64,000 bases of DNA, taken from NCBI RefSeq assembly GCF_021864535.1, contig NZ_JAKJIC010000006.1, positions 62,001-126,000 of the forward strand. Reading direction: 5' to 3'. The stretch comes from Oryzibacter oryziterrae. GTDB lineage: Bacteria; Pseudomonadota; Alphaproteobacteria; Rhizobiales; Pleomorphomonadaceae. Each line of letters starts with the position of its first letter. Position 1 is the stretch's first letter. The notes below the pieces were generated by a model. That model worked only from the letters and a program-made list of their open reading frames with translations. It made no database searches and had not been told where the DNA came from. Made by a program: the position numbers and the translations under genes. Shown here piece by piece: positions 1 to 8,616 of the stretch.

Positions 1-1092
1 CCCGAAGGCCCCTGCCTCGTTGTCGATCTCGACGTTGTTCGCGACAATTTCACCGCGTTCCGTCATGCGCTGCCGGACACCCGCATCTTCTACGCCGTGA
101 AGGCCAATCCGGCGCCGGAAGTTCTGTCGCTGCTCGCCGATCTCGGCTCCTGCTTCGATTGCGCTTCGATCCCCGAGATCGAGATGGCGCTCGCCGCCGG
201 TGCCACGGCCGACCGCATTTCCTTCGGCAATACCATCAAGAAGGAGCGCGACATCGCCCGCGCCTTCGAGCTGGGCATCCGCCTGTTCGCCGTGGATTGC
301 GAAGCCGAAGTCGACAAGATCGCCCGTCAGGCCAAGGGGGCCAAGGTGTTCTGCCGCATCCTGTGCGACGGTGCCGGGGCCGAATGGCCGCTCAGCCGCA
401 AGTTCGGCTGCGAGCCGTCCATGGCTGCCGAAGTTCTTGAATATGCCCATCATTCCGGTCTCGATGCCTATGGCGTGTCCTTCCATGTGGGCTCGCAGCA
501 GGCCAATCTCGAGGCTTGGGACGGGGCGCTGGCGTCGGCTGCCGCCATCTTCAACCAGTTGGGCGAGCGCGGCATCACGCTGCGCATGGTCAACATGGGC
601 GGCGGCTTCCCGACCCGTTACCTCAAGGACGTGCCGGCCACCGAGGCCTATGGCCGCTCGATCGACGAGGCTGTGCGTCGCCATTTCGGCAACCACATTC
701 CCGAGACGATCATCGAGCCCGGCCGCGGCATGGTCGGCGGCGCCGGCATGATCAAGGCCGAGGTGGTGCTGATCTCCAAGAAGCACCGCGACGACGAGCA
801 GCGCTGGGTCTATCTCGACATCGGCAAGTTCGGCGGTCTGGCCGAGACGATGGAAGAGGCGATCCGCTATCCGATCCGCACCCGTCACGACGGCACGGAA
901 ACCGCGCCCTGCATCCTCGCCGGCCCGACCTGCGACAGCGCCGACGTCCTCTATGAGAAGACGCCCTATCCGCTGCCGCTGTCGCTGGAAATCGGCGACG
1001 AGGTGCTGATCGAGGGCACCGGTGCCTACACGACCACCTATTCGGCGGTCGCCTTCAACGGCTTCGCGCCGCTCAAGGCCTATGTGATCTGA
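1..1092 (+). CDS. Ornithine/diaminopimelate decarboxylase family (probable ornithine decarboxylase), 5' truncated by window edge
   Basis: PLP-dependent alanine-racemase-fold decarboxylase, most like ornithine decarboxylases, which turn ornithine into putrescine in polyamine synthesis. The frame is open from the first base, so the start lies upstream; an internal GTG at 97 is not the start because it sits inside the AVKAN motif whose Lys (34th visible codon) should bind PLP. Further family marks are HVGSQ, GGGFP, the phosphate-binding EPGRGMVG, the active-site GPTCDSADV with its Cys, and GTGAYTTTY near the C-terminus. About 363 codons are present, close to full family length, so few residues are missing. 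The Cys motif and C-terminal sequence favour ornithine over diaminopimelate, but related dual ornithine/lysine enzymes cannot be excluded. A tandem hairpin repeat starts 5 bp after the stop. Confidence 0.85.
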   Translation, partial: PEGPCLVVDLDVVRDNFTAFRHALPDTRIFYAVKANPAPEVLSLLADLGSCFDCASIPEIEMALAAGATADRISFGNTIKKERDIARAFELGIRLFAVDCEAEVDKIARQAKGAKVFCRILCDGAGAEWPLSRKFGCEPSMAAEVLEYAHHSGLDAYGVSFHVGSQQANLEAWDGALASAAAIFNQLGERGITLRMVNMGGGFPTRYLKDVPATEAYGRSIDEAVRRHFGNHIPETIIEPGRGMVGGAGMIKAEVVLISKKHRDDEQRWVYLDIGKFGGLAETMEEAIRYPIRTRHDGTETAPCILAGPTCDSADVLYEKTPYPLPLSLEIGDEVLIEGTGAYTTTYSAVAFNGFAPLKAYVI

Positions 1093-1096
1093 TCCT

Positions 1097-1280
1097 GTGA
1101 CCAAAGGTCACCCGAGCCGACCGGCGAGGCGGCCCGTATGGGCCGTTCACCCGGAAGCCCAAGTGACCGAAGGTCACCCGAGCCGACCGGCGAGGCGGCC
1201 CGCAAGGGCCGTACCCCCAGAGGCCCAAGTGACCGCAGGTCACCCGAGCCGACCGGCGAGGCGGCCCGCGAGGGCCGAAA
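1097..1280. repeat. Three tandem copies of a 66-bp palindrome-rich repeat
   Basis: Copies begin at 1097, 1163 and 1229, an exact 66-bp period; the third fades around 1280. Each contains two short hairpins: GTGACC-nnn-GGTCAC, and GGCCCG-nnn-GGGCC. The stems are identical in all copies while the loop triplets differ (AAA, GAA, GCA; then TAT, CAA, CGA), so the structure is kept and the loop drifts. It lies directly after the decarboxylase stop and could act in transcript ending or mRNA 3'-end protection; that role is inferred. Confidence 0.85.
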
Positions 1281-1384
1281 GGAAAACAGGAAAAGACCCC
1301 GACTGACATCGCTCCGGACGGCTGTTCGCCCGGTACCCGTTGACCTGCTTGCCTCCGAGACTGCCGGAGGCTCGGGTTGCTGCC

Positions 1385-1915
1385 ATGATTGCCTATAGCG
1401 ATGAACTCTGCGGCGACGTTGCCGCGCGTGACACCCTTCTCGATCGTGTCTTCGGACCGGCGCGCTTTCGCAAGTCGTCGGAGCGCATTCGCTCCGGTCG
1501 CCTGCCGGCCGACGGCCTGGCGCTGGTCGCCCGCGACGGCGACAAGCTCATCGGCACCGTGCGCCTCTGGCACGCCGCCTGCGGTCGCTCGGGCACGCCG
1601 GTGCTGCTGCTCGGCCCGCTGGCGGTGGATGGCGACTATCGCAGTGAAGGCATCGGCGCGGCGCTGATGCGTCTTGCCATCGCCCGGGCGCGCGAGGCCG
1701 GTCACGGCGCCATCCTGCTGGTTGGCGATGAACCCTATTACCGCCGTTTCGGCTTCTCGACCCGCAACATGGGCGGCCTCGCCATGCCCGGCCCCTATGA
1801 GCGCAGCCGCTTCCTCGGCCTCGAACTGATCCCCGGCAGCCTCGCCGGCGCCGAAGGCGTCCTGCGCCCGACCGGCCTGCCTGCTGTCGAGACCGCTGTT
1901 CCCGCCGCCGCGTAA
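1385..1915 (+). CDS. GNAT family N-acetyltransferase (YhbS-like)
   Basis: A 176-residue GNAT-fold acetyltransferase; substrate unknown. The acetyl-CoA pyrophosphate-binding motif A is visible as DYRSEGIGAALM (pattern R-x-x-G-I-G-x-A), preceded by the LLGPLAV strand and followed by ARAREAGHGAILLVGD and EPYYRRFGF, a signature of the YhbS-type subgroup. The ATG at 1385 was chosen over an upstream TTG at 1340; a GGAGG sits about 14 bp before it, rather far, so the start is not certain. The protein ends with a short Pro/Ala-rich tail. It stands alone between a tandem repeat and an SPFH gene, so context gives no hint of function. Confidence 0.8.
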   Translation: MIAYSDELCGDVAARDTLLDRVFGPARFRKSSERIRSGRLPADGLALVARDGDKLIGTVRLWHAACGRSGTPVLLLGPLAVDGDYRSEGIGAALMRLAIARAREAGHGAILLVGDEPYYRRFGFSTRNMGGLAMPGPYERSRFLGLELIPGSLAGAEGVLRPTGLPAVETAVPAAA

Positions 1916-1939
1916 GGGACTGTGCTTCGAGAAGGAAGT

Positions 1940-1981
1940 CCGACCTGCGGTCCCTGTCCTACATGGGAGGCCGCAGGTTGG
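1940..1981. terminator. Hairpin downstream of the acetyltransferase gene (possible terminator)
   Basis: CCGACCTGCGG pairs with CCGCAGGTTGG (11 bp with one G-U on the RNA), with an inner TCCC/GGGA extension. There is no T-run after it, so it may be a Rho-assisted or mRNA-protecting hairpin, not a classical terminator. The rest of 1916-2230 shows no gene. Confidence 0.45.
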
Positions 1982-2230
1982 CGGAGGCCTTGCGCTGCTT
2001 GACAGGACGGCTGGCTCGACGGCTCTTCGCCGATAATCAACCTATTGCTCGGGCTTCGTCGATTGCCCGTTTGAATTTCCCGACTGCAGCACCTAGATTC
2101 AGCGCGCTCTGACTGCGGAAGCCGTCGGCGTCTGGGACACCAGTGCCGCGACCGGCTCACCGGTCAGATCATCGGCCGAGGGATGAGACCGCAAGGCTCA
2201 AGGCACCCAGTGGCTCCGGGGAGATTTGCC

Positions 2231-3220
2231 ATGGATATCATTTTGACTGGCGGTGACGTCGCGCTCATCGCGCTTGTTCTTTTTGTGATTGTTGTGCTGT
2301 TCGCCGGCGTCAAGCAGGTGCCGCAGGGCTATAACTGGACCGTCGAGCGTTTCGGTCGCTATACGCGCACGCTGCAGCCCGGTCTCAATCTGATCGTCCC
2401 CTTCTTCGATCGCGTCGGCGCCAAGATGAACCGCATGGAGCAGGTGCTCGACATCCCCAGCCAGGAGATCATCACGCGCGACAACGCCACCTGCAAGGTG
2501 GACGGTGTGGCCTTCTTCCAGGTGCTGGATGCAGCGCGGGCCGCCTATGAGGTGGCCAATCTGCACAATGCCATCCTCAACATCACCATGACCAACATCC
2601 GCACGGTCATGGGCTCCATGGAGCTCGACAACCTCCTGTCCAACCGCGACGAGATCAATGCGCGCCTGCTGCGCACCGTCGACGCGGCCACCGAGGCCTG
2701 GGGCGTCAAGATCACCCGTGTCGAGATCAAGGACATCAATCCGCCGGCCGATCTGGTGGACAGCATGGCGCGGCAGATGAAGGCCGAGCGCGAGAAGCGC
2801 GCGTCCATTCTCGAGGCCGAGGGCATGCGTCAGGCCGCCATCCTGCGCGCCGAGGGCGAAAAGCAGAATCTCGTGCTGCAGGCCGAGGGCCGCAAGGAAG
2901 CTGCCTTCCGCGATGCCGAAGCGCGCGAACGCTCGGCGGAAGCGGAAGCCAAGGCGACGGCGCTGGTGTCCGAGGCGGTGTCCAAGGGCGACGTGCAGGC
3001 GCTCAACTATTTCATCGCCGACAAGTACACCCAGGCGCTGGCCCAGTTCGCCCATTCGCCGAACCAGAAGATCCTGATGCTGCCGGTCGAAGCCTCGGCG
3101 CTGATCGGGTCGCTGGGCGGCATCGCCGAGCTGGCCCGCTCCGCCTTCAGCCCGGAAACCGACGCGACCAACCGCGCCAAGCGTACGGGCTCGGTGCCGA
3201 CCGTCACCCGGGAAGGATAA
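2231..3220 (+). CDS. qmcA: SPFH/Band 7 (stomatin/QmcA-like) membrane protein
   Basis: A 329-residue stomatin/prohibitin-homology protein of the QmcA type. One N-terminal membrane segment (about residues 5-25) is followed by the Band 7 domain ([24 protein letters not shown] onward) and a long Ala/Glu-rich coiled coil ([18 protein letters not shown]). Such proteins form oligomeric rings in membrane microdomains and often stabilise or recruit membrane proteases. The ATG at 2231 has GGGGAG just upstream and begins at the membrane segment, so it is preferred over the start at 2183. An NfeD gene follows after 4 bp; SPFH-NfeD pairing is a common conserved operon in which the two proteins are thought to work together. 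Confidence 0.9.
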   Translation: MDIILTGGDVALIALVLFVIVVLFAGVKQVPQGYNWTVERFGRYTRTLQPGLNLIVPFFDRVGAKMNRMEQVLDIPSQEIITRDNATCKVDGVAFFQVLDAARAAYEVANLHNAILNITMTNIRTVMGSMELDNLLSNRDEINARLLRTVDAATEAWGVKITRVEIKDINPPADLVDSMARQMKAEREKRASILEAEGMRQAAILRAEGEKQNLVLQAEGRKEAAFRDAEARERSAEAEAKATALVSEAVSKGDVQALNYFIADKYTQALAQFAHSPNQKILMLPVEASALIGSLGGIAELARSAFSPETDATNRAKRTGSVPTVTREG

Positions 3221-3224
3221 CGCC

Positions 3225-3677
3225 ATGGGGCTGACCCAACAGATTGTCGCCTACCTCGGGCCGTGGTCCTGGTGGGTGCTCGCACTGGTGCTGGCGGGGA
3301 TCGAGGTGCTGGCGCCGGGCACCTTCTTCATCTGGTTCGCCATTGCCGCCGGCTTGACGGGCGCCCTTGCGCTGCTGGTGACGCTCGGCTGGCAGGCGCA
3401 GGTGGTGATCTTCGTCGTGCTGGCGGTGGTGGCTGCGCTGGTCGGTCGCCGCTATTATGGCCGCGCCGGTACCGAGGCGGACGGGCTCGCCAATGATCGG
3501 GCCGGTCGGCAGATCGGTCGCTCCGCCGTGCTCGACACGGCGATTTCCCACGGCACCGGCCATATCCGCCTTGACGATACGGTCTGGCGTGTCGAGGGGC
3601 CCGACCTGCCGGCAGGTGCGCGCGTGCGCATCACCGGCTACCGCGACGGCCGGTTTCAGGTCGTCGCGGAAGGCTGA
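3225..3677 (+). CDS. NfeD family protein
   Basis: A 150-residue protein of the short NfeD class: three or four hydrophobic segments (about residues 15-75, including IEVLAPGTFFIWFAIAAG) and then a soluble beta-barrel OB-like domain (about 85-150, with LDTAISHGTGHIRLDDTVWRV and GARVRITGYRDGRFQV). It starts 4 bp after the SPFH gene with GGAAGG as ribosome-binding site, so the two are co-translated. Members partner SPFH proteins in membrane quality control; this short form lacks the ClpP-like serine-protease domain of long NfeD proteins. Transcription converges on the pit gene 8 bp away. Confidence 0.88.
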   Translation: MGLTQQIVAYLGPWSWWVLALVLAGIEVLAPGTFFIWFAIAAGLTGALALLVTLGWQAQVVIFVVLAVVAALVGRRYYGRAGTEADGLANDRAGRQIGRSAVLDTAISHGTGHIRLDDTVWRVEGPDLPAGARVRITGYRDGRFQVVAEG

Positions 3678-3684
3678 GAGGCTG

Positions 3685-4683
3685 TCAGAACAGGCTCGCG
3701 ATCCAGTAGGTCGCGGCGGAGATCGCCGCCGCGGCGGGCAGGGTGATCACCCAGGCCACCACGATGTTGCCGGCAAGGCCCCAGCGCACCGCCGAGGTGC
3801 GGCGGGCCGAGCCGACGCCGACGATGGCGCCGGTGATCGTGTGGGTCGTCGACACGGGCACGCCGAGCCAGGTGGCGCCGAACAGTGTCAGGGCACCGCC
3901 GGTTTCGGCGCAGAAGCCCTGCATCGGGTTCAGTCGGGTGATCTTCGAGCCCATGGTGTGGACGATGCGCCAGCCGCCAAACAGCGTGCCGGCGGCCATG
4001 GCCGCCTGGCAGGACAGCACCACCCACAGCGGCACGTGGAAATCGCTGCCGAGATAGCCCTGCGAATAGAGCAGCACGGCGATGATGCCCATGGTCTTCT
4101 GCGCGTCGTTGCCGCCGTGGCCGAGCGAATAGAGCGAGGCCGAGACGAACTGCAGCGAGCGGAAGGCCTTGTCGACGCCATGCGGCGTCTGGCGCACGCA
4201 GATCCAGGTGACGATCAGCACCAGCACCATCGCCAGCACGAAGCCGACCAGCGGCGACAGCACGATGGCGCTCGCCGTCTTGGCAAGGCCCTCCACCACG
4301 ATCGAACTGGTGCCTGCCTTCATCAGCCCCGCGCCGACCAGGCCGCCGACAAGGGCGTGCGAGGAGGAGGAGGGAATGCCGAAGATCCAGGTGATCACGT
4401 TCCAGGCGATGGCGCCGACCAGGGCGGCAAAGATCACTGCCGGGGTGATCACGGCCGGATCGACGATGCCCTTGCCGACCGTGTTGGCCACATGCAGGCC
4501 GAAGAACAGGAAGGCGATGAAGTTGAAGAAGGCGGCCCAGAACACCGCATATTGCGGCCTGAGCACACGGGTCGAGACGATGGTGGCGATGGAGTTTGCC
4601 GCATCGTGCAGGCCGTTCAGAAAGTCGAAGGCCAGCGCCACGAAGATCAGGCCCGCCAGCAGCGGAAAGGCGAGGGTGTCCAT
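3685..4683 (-). CDS. pit: Low-affinity inorganic phosphate transporter, Pit family
   Basis: A 332-residue polytopic membrane protein of the PiT family, which takes up metal-phosphate with protons at low affinity. The N-terminal signature FDFLNGLHDAANSIATIVSTRVL and the repeated signature VSTTHTITGAIVGVG near the C-terminus are typical duplicated PiT motifs; IPSSSSHALVGGLVGAGL is the central one. About ten hydrophobic segments are visible. It overlaps the stop of the upstream DUF47 gene, so the two form one translationally coupled operon (orfA-pit type in Sinorhizobium). A Pho box before the operon suggests PhoB control. Confidence 0.93.
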   Translation of the reverse strand: MDTLAFPLLAGLIFVALAFDFLNGLHDAANSIATIVSTRVLRPQYAVFWAAFFNFIAFLFFGLHVANTVGKGIVDPAVITPAVIFAALVGAIAWNVITWIFGIPSSSSHALVGGLVGAGLMKAGTSSIVVEGLAKTASAIVLSPLVGFVLAMVLVLIVTWICVRQTPHGVDKAFRSLQFVSASLYSLGHGGNDAQKTMGIIAVLLYSQGYLGSDFHVPLWVVLSCQAAMAAGTLFGGWRIVHTMGSKITRLNPMQGFCAETGGALTLFGATWLGVPVSTTHTITGAIVGVGSARRTSAVRWGLAGNIVVAWVITLPAAAAISAATYWIASLF

Positions 4684-5324
4684 CAGACGTTCTCGATCAC
4701 GATGCCGCTGATTTCGTTGGCGACGTCCTCGAAGCGGTCGAGCACCTTTTCAAGTTCGCCATAGATCTGGCTGCCGACGAAATAGGCCATGGCGTCGGTC
4801 TTGCCATAGCTGCGATAGAGCTCCTTGAGGCCCTTCTCGTGCAGTTCGTCCGAATGACCTTCCACGCGCGTCACCTGCTCGGCGATGGCGCTCAGGCGGG
4901 CGGCATTGGTGCCGGAGGCACGCAGCAGCGGGATGGCCTCGGCGATCAGCTGTGCGGCGCGCAGGATGTCCTGCCCCATTTCCTGCATGCCCGGCTCGAA
5001 CTCGGTGCGTTCGAACAGGCGGACGGTCTTCACCACGCGGTGCATGGTGTCGATGGTGTCGTCGAGCGACTGGATCAGGTCCTTGATGTCGCTGCGGTCG
5101 AAGGGGGTGATGAAGCTGCGGCGCACCGCCAGCAGCACGTCGCGGGTGATGCCGTCGGCCTTGTCCTCCAGCGCCACAACGACGTCACCCTGCCGCACGA
5201 TGTTCTGGCCGGTCAGCAGGCCGTTGAGCGCCGTGGCTGCGCCGACGACGGTCGCCACATGCTGTTCGAACATGTCGAAGAACTTGTCTTCGCGGGGCAA
5301 GAGTTTCCTGAACCAGCCGAGCAT
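4683..5324 (-). CDS. DUF47 family PhoU-like protein (Pit accessory)
   Basis: A 213-residue all-helical PhoU-like protein (DUF47/TIGR00153 family). The start MLGWFRKLLPREDKFFDMFEQHV and later VTRVEGHSDELHEKGLKELY are family hallmarks; acidic residues in the helices may bind metal as in PhoU. These proteins are almost always encoded before pit and probably modulate it. Stop and pit start overlap, giving coupled translation. The start codon lies only about 20 bp from the Pho box, so the mRNA leader must be very short or the box overlaps the transcription start. Confidence 0.9.
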   Translation of the reverse strand: MLGWFRKLLPREDKFFDMFEQHVATVVGAATALNGLLTGQNIVRQGDVVVALEDKADGITRDVLLAVRRSFITPFDRSDIKDLIQSLDDTIDTMHRVVKTVRLFERTEFEPGMQEMGQDILRAAQLIAEAIPLLRASGTNAARLSAIAEQVTRVEGHSDELHEKGLKELYRSYGKTDAMAYFVGSQIYGELEKVLDRFEDVANEISGIVIENV

Positions 5325-5344
5325 GGCGTGTACGTCCCAGTAAA

Positions 5345-5362
5345 ATGACAGTTTTATGACAG
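5345..5362 (-). promoter_or_regulatory. Pho box (PhoB operator) before the DUF47-pit operon
   Basis: On the minus strand the site reads CTGTCATAAAACTGTCAT, two CTGTCAT direct repeats with a 4-bp spacer, matching the PhoB consensus. It ends about 20 bp before the DUF47 start codon. In Sinorhizobium meliloti PhoB is known to repress orfA-pit; a box this close to the gene fits repression better than activation, but this is inferred. Confidence 0.85.
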
Positions 5363-5585
5363 AGCCGATAGCCGACTTTCCCAGTCTTGACCAGTCCGTA
5401 ACGGGCTGATTTCCCGTGACTTTTGCTAATGGGTCGAGGCCATTCCGCCCGAAAGATTAGCCGGCTTTCAGCTTCTGCCTTGGATTCACGTTCAAATCAC
5501 CCGGAGCGCGCGACGGAAAACCCCACCGAAATCCACTCGCTGCCCACCATGCGCAAAAACACCGAGGGGGTTCGCCCAAACTCGT

Positions 5586-5640
5586 AAATTAGCAATCGCG
5601 TATATAATTATAGTCCGAAATTAAACGAAAGACGCACCGC
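5586..5640 (+). promoter_or_regulatory. AT-rich promoter/operator region before the sulfur-transfer fusion gene
   Basis: A clearly AT-rich stretch in a GC-rich neighbourhood, containing the perfect palindrome TATAATTATA (5603-5612) about 75 bp before the start codon. ArsR-family sulfide/persulfide sensors often bind AT-rich palindromes before similar genes, but no regulator gene is present here. The remainder of 5363-5687 shows nothing else recognisable. Confidence 0.4.
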
Positions 5641-5687
5641 GATGGACGCCCGGTGGCGGGCAGATCCGGCGGTGAAGGAGCAAGACG

Positions 5688-8189
5688 ATGAAGGTCATCA
5701 TCATTGGCGGCGTGGCCGGTGGCGCCACGGCAGCGGCGCGCATTCGCCGCAACGACGAGACAGCCGAGATCCTTCTGGTCGAGCGCGGCCCCTTCATCAG
5801 CTTCGCCAACTGCGGCTTGCCCTATCATATTTCCGGCGCCATTGCCGACCGCGAACAGCTGCTGGTGACCTCCGAGCCGCTGTTCGAGGCGCGCTACAAG
5901 GTGGATGTCCGCTCCTCCACCGAAGCCATCGCCATCGACCGGTCCGCCAGGACCGTGCTGCTGCGCGATCTCAAGACCGGCGAGGAGACCGAAGAGTCCT
6001 ATGACCGCCTGCTCCTGTCGCCGGGCGCCGAAGCGGTGCGGCCGCGCCTGCCGGGCATCGACTCGAAGCGCATCTTCACCCTGCGCAACATCCCCGATCT
6101 CGACCGCATCATGGATCACCTCACGGGTGCCAGCCCACGCCGGGCCGTGGTGATCGGCGGCGGCTTCATCGGCATCGAGATGGCCGAGAACCTGCACGAG
6201 CGCGGTCTCTTCACCACGCTGGTCGAGGGCGCGGCGCATATCCTCGCCCCGCTCGACGACGAGATGGCCTCCATCGTGCACTCGCACATGAAGGACAAGA
6301 ACATCGAGCTCTATCTCGGCGACAAGATCGAGCATTTCGAGGACAAGGCCGACCACACCCTCGTCTTCCTCGCCTCAGGCAAGCGTCTGCAGGCCGACAT
6401 CGTGGTACTCGCTATTGGCGTCCGGCCGGAGACGACCCTGGCACGCGGCGCCGGGCTGGACCTCGGGCCCACCGGCGGCATCAAGGTCAACGCCTTCCTT
6501 GCGACCTCCGATCCCGACATCTACGCCGTCGGCGATGCCATCGAGATCGTCCAGACCATTTCCGGCCGCCCGGCGCTGATCCCGCTTGCCGGGCCTGCCA
6601 ACCGCCAGGGCCGTACCGCCGCCGACAACATGCTCGCCGCCTCGGACGACCAGCGGAAGCGCTATGACGGCACGCTCGGCACCGCCATCCTCAAGGTGTT
6701 CGATCTTGCTGCCGCCAGCACCGGCCTCAACGAGACCCAGCTGGATGCCGCCGGCATTGCGCATCTGGCCACCATCACCCACTCTGGTTCGCATGCCTCC
6801 TATTATCCCGGCAGCAAGCAACTCAGCCTCAAGCTGATCTATGCGCCCGACGGCCGCATTCTCGGTGCCCAGGCGGTGGGCGCCGACGGCGCCGACAAGC
6901 GCATCGACGTCATCGCCACGGCCATTCAGGCCGGCCTCAAGGTGCAGGACTTGTCGAACCTCGAACTTGCCTATGCGCCGCCCTTCGGCTCGGCCAAGGA
7001 TCCGGTCAACATCGCCGGCTATGTGGCCGCCAATGTGCTGAACGGCAGCCACGAGGTGATCGACTGGCGCTCCTTGCGCAAATACATCGACAAGACGCCG
7101 GGCGTCCTTCAGCTCATCGACGTGCGCACGCCCGAGGAATATGCCATCCAGACGCTGCCCGGCGCCCGCAACCTCGAGCTAGACCATCTGCGCGAGCGCC
7201 TCGGCGAACTCGATCCTTCCAGGCCCACCGTCGTCTTCTGCCAGATCGGCATGCGCGGCTATCTTGCCTATCGCATCCTCAAGCAGGCCGGCTTCGCCGA
7301 CGTGCGCAATCTCTCCGGCGGCATCAAGACCTATACCTGGGCCACCGAGAAGCAGGCCAATCCCGACATCTTCGATTACGAGGACATCAAGCGCCGCAGC
7401 CCGGCCGAGATCGAGGCCGAAACCGGGGCCTGCGCCATCGTCACGCCGGTCGCCGACCGTCACCGCCTCAACGCCGTCGGGCTGCAATGCCCCGGCCCGA
7501 TCATGAAGACCTACCGGGCCATGGAGGCCATGCAGCCCGGCGAGCGGATCGAGGTTGTGGCCTCCGACCCGGCTTTCGGCAAGGACATCCGCGCCTGGGC
7601 GCGCAAGACCGGCAACGAGCTCCTGGGCATCGAAGCGTCCAAGGGCCTGATCACCGCGCTGTTGCGCAAGGGCCAGAAGCCGCTGGTGGAGCCCGCCGCT
7701 TCGGCTGTGCCCGCCCGCGAGAAGACGACGCTGGTGGTCTTTTCGGGCGATCTCGACAAGGTCATGGCCTCGCTGATCATCGCCAATGGCGCGCTGGCCA
7801 TGGGCAAGCCGGTCAGCCTGTTCTTCACCTTCTGGGGCCTCAACGTGCTGCGCCGCGCCGACGCGCCCAAGGTGAAGAAGTCGCTGATCGAATGGGGCTT
7901 CGGCGCCATGCTGCCAAAGGGCGTCAGCAAGCTCGACAGCCTGTCCAAGATGAACTTCGCCGGCATCGGCGCCCGCCTGATGCGCAAGGTGATGGCCGAC
8001 AAGCATGTGGAGACACCGGCGAGCCTGCTCAAGACACTCATCGACGGCGGCGCCCAGGTGATTGCCTGCCAGATGTCCATGGACGTCATGGGCATCCGCG
8101 CCGAGGAACTCATCGACGGTGTCGACCTCGGCGGCGTCGCCGCCTTCCTCGCCGAGGCGCAGGAATCGGGCACGACGCTGTTCATCTGA
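5688..8189 (+). CDS. FAD-dependent oxidoreductase fused to rhodanese, TusA and DsrE-like domains
   Basis: An 833-residue multidomain protein. Residues 1-440 are a CoA-disulfide reductase/NADH oxidase-type flavoprotein: FAD motif IIIGGVAGGATAAARIRR, single redox Cys42 in SFANCGLPYH, NAD(P)H motif VVIGGGFIGIEMAE and a C-terminal dimerisation domain. About 460-555 is a rhodanese with catalytic Cys518 (VVFCQIGMR). About 590-660 is a TusA/SirA domain with Cys601 in the CPGP motif. About 670-833 is a DsrE/DsrF-like domain with Cys794 (ACQMSMDVMG). All four expected sulfur-carrying cysteines are present, suggesting relay of persulfide sulfur from a CoA- or low-molecular-weight persulfide to an acceptor. 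AAGGAG lies 8 bp before the ATG. The exact substrate is not deducible from sequence. Confidence 0.9.
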   Translation: MKVIIIGGVAGGATAAARIRRNDETAEILLVERGPFISFANCGLPYHISGAIADREQLLVTSEPLFEARYKVDVRSSTEAIAIDRSARTVLLRDLKTGEETEESYDRLLLSPGAEAVRPRLPGIDSKRIFTLRNIPDLDRIMDHLTGASPRRAVVIGGGFIGIEMAENLHERGLFTTLVEGAAHILAPLDDEMASIVHSHMKDKNIELYLGDKIEHFEDKADHTLVFLASGKRLQADIVVLAIGVRPETTLARGAGLDLGPTGGIKVNAFLATSDPDIYAVGDAIEIVQTISGRPALIPLAGPANRQGRTAADNMLAASDDQRKRYDGTLGTAILKVFDLAAASTGLNETQLDAAGIAHLATITHSGSHASYYPGSKQLSLKLIYAPDGRILGAQAVGADGADKRIDVIATAIQAGLKVQDLSNLELAYAPPFGSAKDPVNIAGYVAANVLNGSHEVIDWRSLRKYIDKTPGVLQLIDVRTPEEYAIQTLPGARNLELDHLRERLGELDPSRPTVVFCQIGMRGYLAYRILKQAGFADVRNLSGGIKTYTWATEKQANPDIFDYEDIKRRSPAEIEAETGACAIVTPVADRHRLNAVGLQCPGPIMKTYRAMEAMQPGERIEVVASDPAFGKDIRAWARKTGNELLGIEASKGLITALLRKGQKPLVEPAASAVPAREKTTLVVFSGDLDKVMASLIIANGALAMGKPVSLFFTFWGLNVLRRADAPKVKKSLIEWGFGAMLPKGVSKLDSLSKMNFAGIGARLMRKVMADKHVETPASLLKTLIDGGAQVIACQMSMDVMGIRAEELIDGVDLGGVAAFLAEAQESGTTLFI

Positions 8190-8196
8190 GGGAAGT

Positions 8197-8276
8197 GCAA
8201 AGGCGCAAAGGCAATCGCAACGGAGACCGGTGACTGTTTACCCAAGGGGCTAACTGTCACCTCCTGTATCCGGCTG
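8197..8276. repeat. Interspersed palindromic repeat, copy 1 of the short form
   Basis: The core at 8230-8262 is an inverted repeat with arms GGTGACTGTTTACCC and GGGGCTAACTGTCACC. The same element, with flanking TGCAAAGGCG and CTGTAnCCGGC, recurs at 10138-10209. It begins 8 bp after the stop of the fusion gene. Confidence 0.8.
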
Positions 8277-8331
8277 CTCCGAGCCAGTCTTGGACGGAAC
8301 TCAGAAGAGCGTCATCCATCCCCGCCCCCGA

Positions 8332-8616
8332 TCACCAGACCGAAAGCCAAGCCCGTTGCATTTCCATGAGAAATTCAGGTGACGTTGCTGGCAGGCCGGA
8401 CGCATCGCCGATGACGGCGTCAACGCTACAGTGCGGACAGAGTGCGGTCCGATCTCCGTCGATCCACGTTGTGACCTCCAAGGAGGCAAAGGTGGCGCCA
8501 CAGGAAAAGCAGCCGCATTGCCCACTCGCTTCGATCTCGTGGCGGTGATCAGCGCAATGAGTATGGGCGATCTCGAGAGAAGGGGGCATGCGCTGCACCG
8601 AGAAGGAGTCTAGCAT
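8332..8616 (-). CDS. Small zinc-ribbon-like cytoplasmic protein of unknown function
   Basis: A 94-residue protein with two cysteine pairs, CGCFSC and CPHC, spaced like a zinc ribbon, followed by VDAVIGDASGLP and a C-terminal helix FLMEMQRAWL. I recall a widespread uncharacterised family with the same CGCFxC...CPxCxxDxVIG pattern, often in accessory regions, but no function is known to me. The ATG at 8616 is chosen over one 16 codons upstream; neither has a strong ribosome-binding site. It sits alone in a repeat-rich patch with other isolated small genes, consistent with acquisition by transfer. Confidence 0.65.
   Translation of the reverse strand: MLDSFSVQRMPPSLEIAHTHCADHRHEIEASGQCGCFSCGATFASLEVTTWIDGDRTALCPHCSVDAVIGDASGLPATSPEFLMEMQRAWLSVW

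Noticed and set aside
1097..1280. Possible CRISPR array
   Set aside because: The three units are contiguous 66-bp repeats with no unique spacers and no cas genes nearby.
1073..1705. A minus-strand frame with repeated Pro-Arg-Arg-Ser-Ala-Arg-Val-Thr motifs
   Set aside because: It is only a translation of the 66-bp tandem repeat plus the antisense of the acetyltransferase gene.
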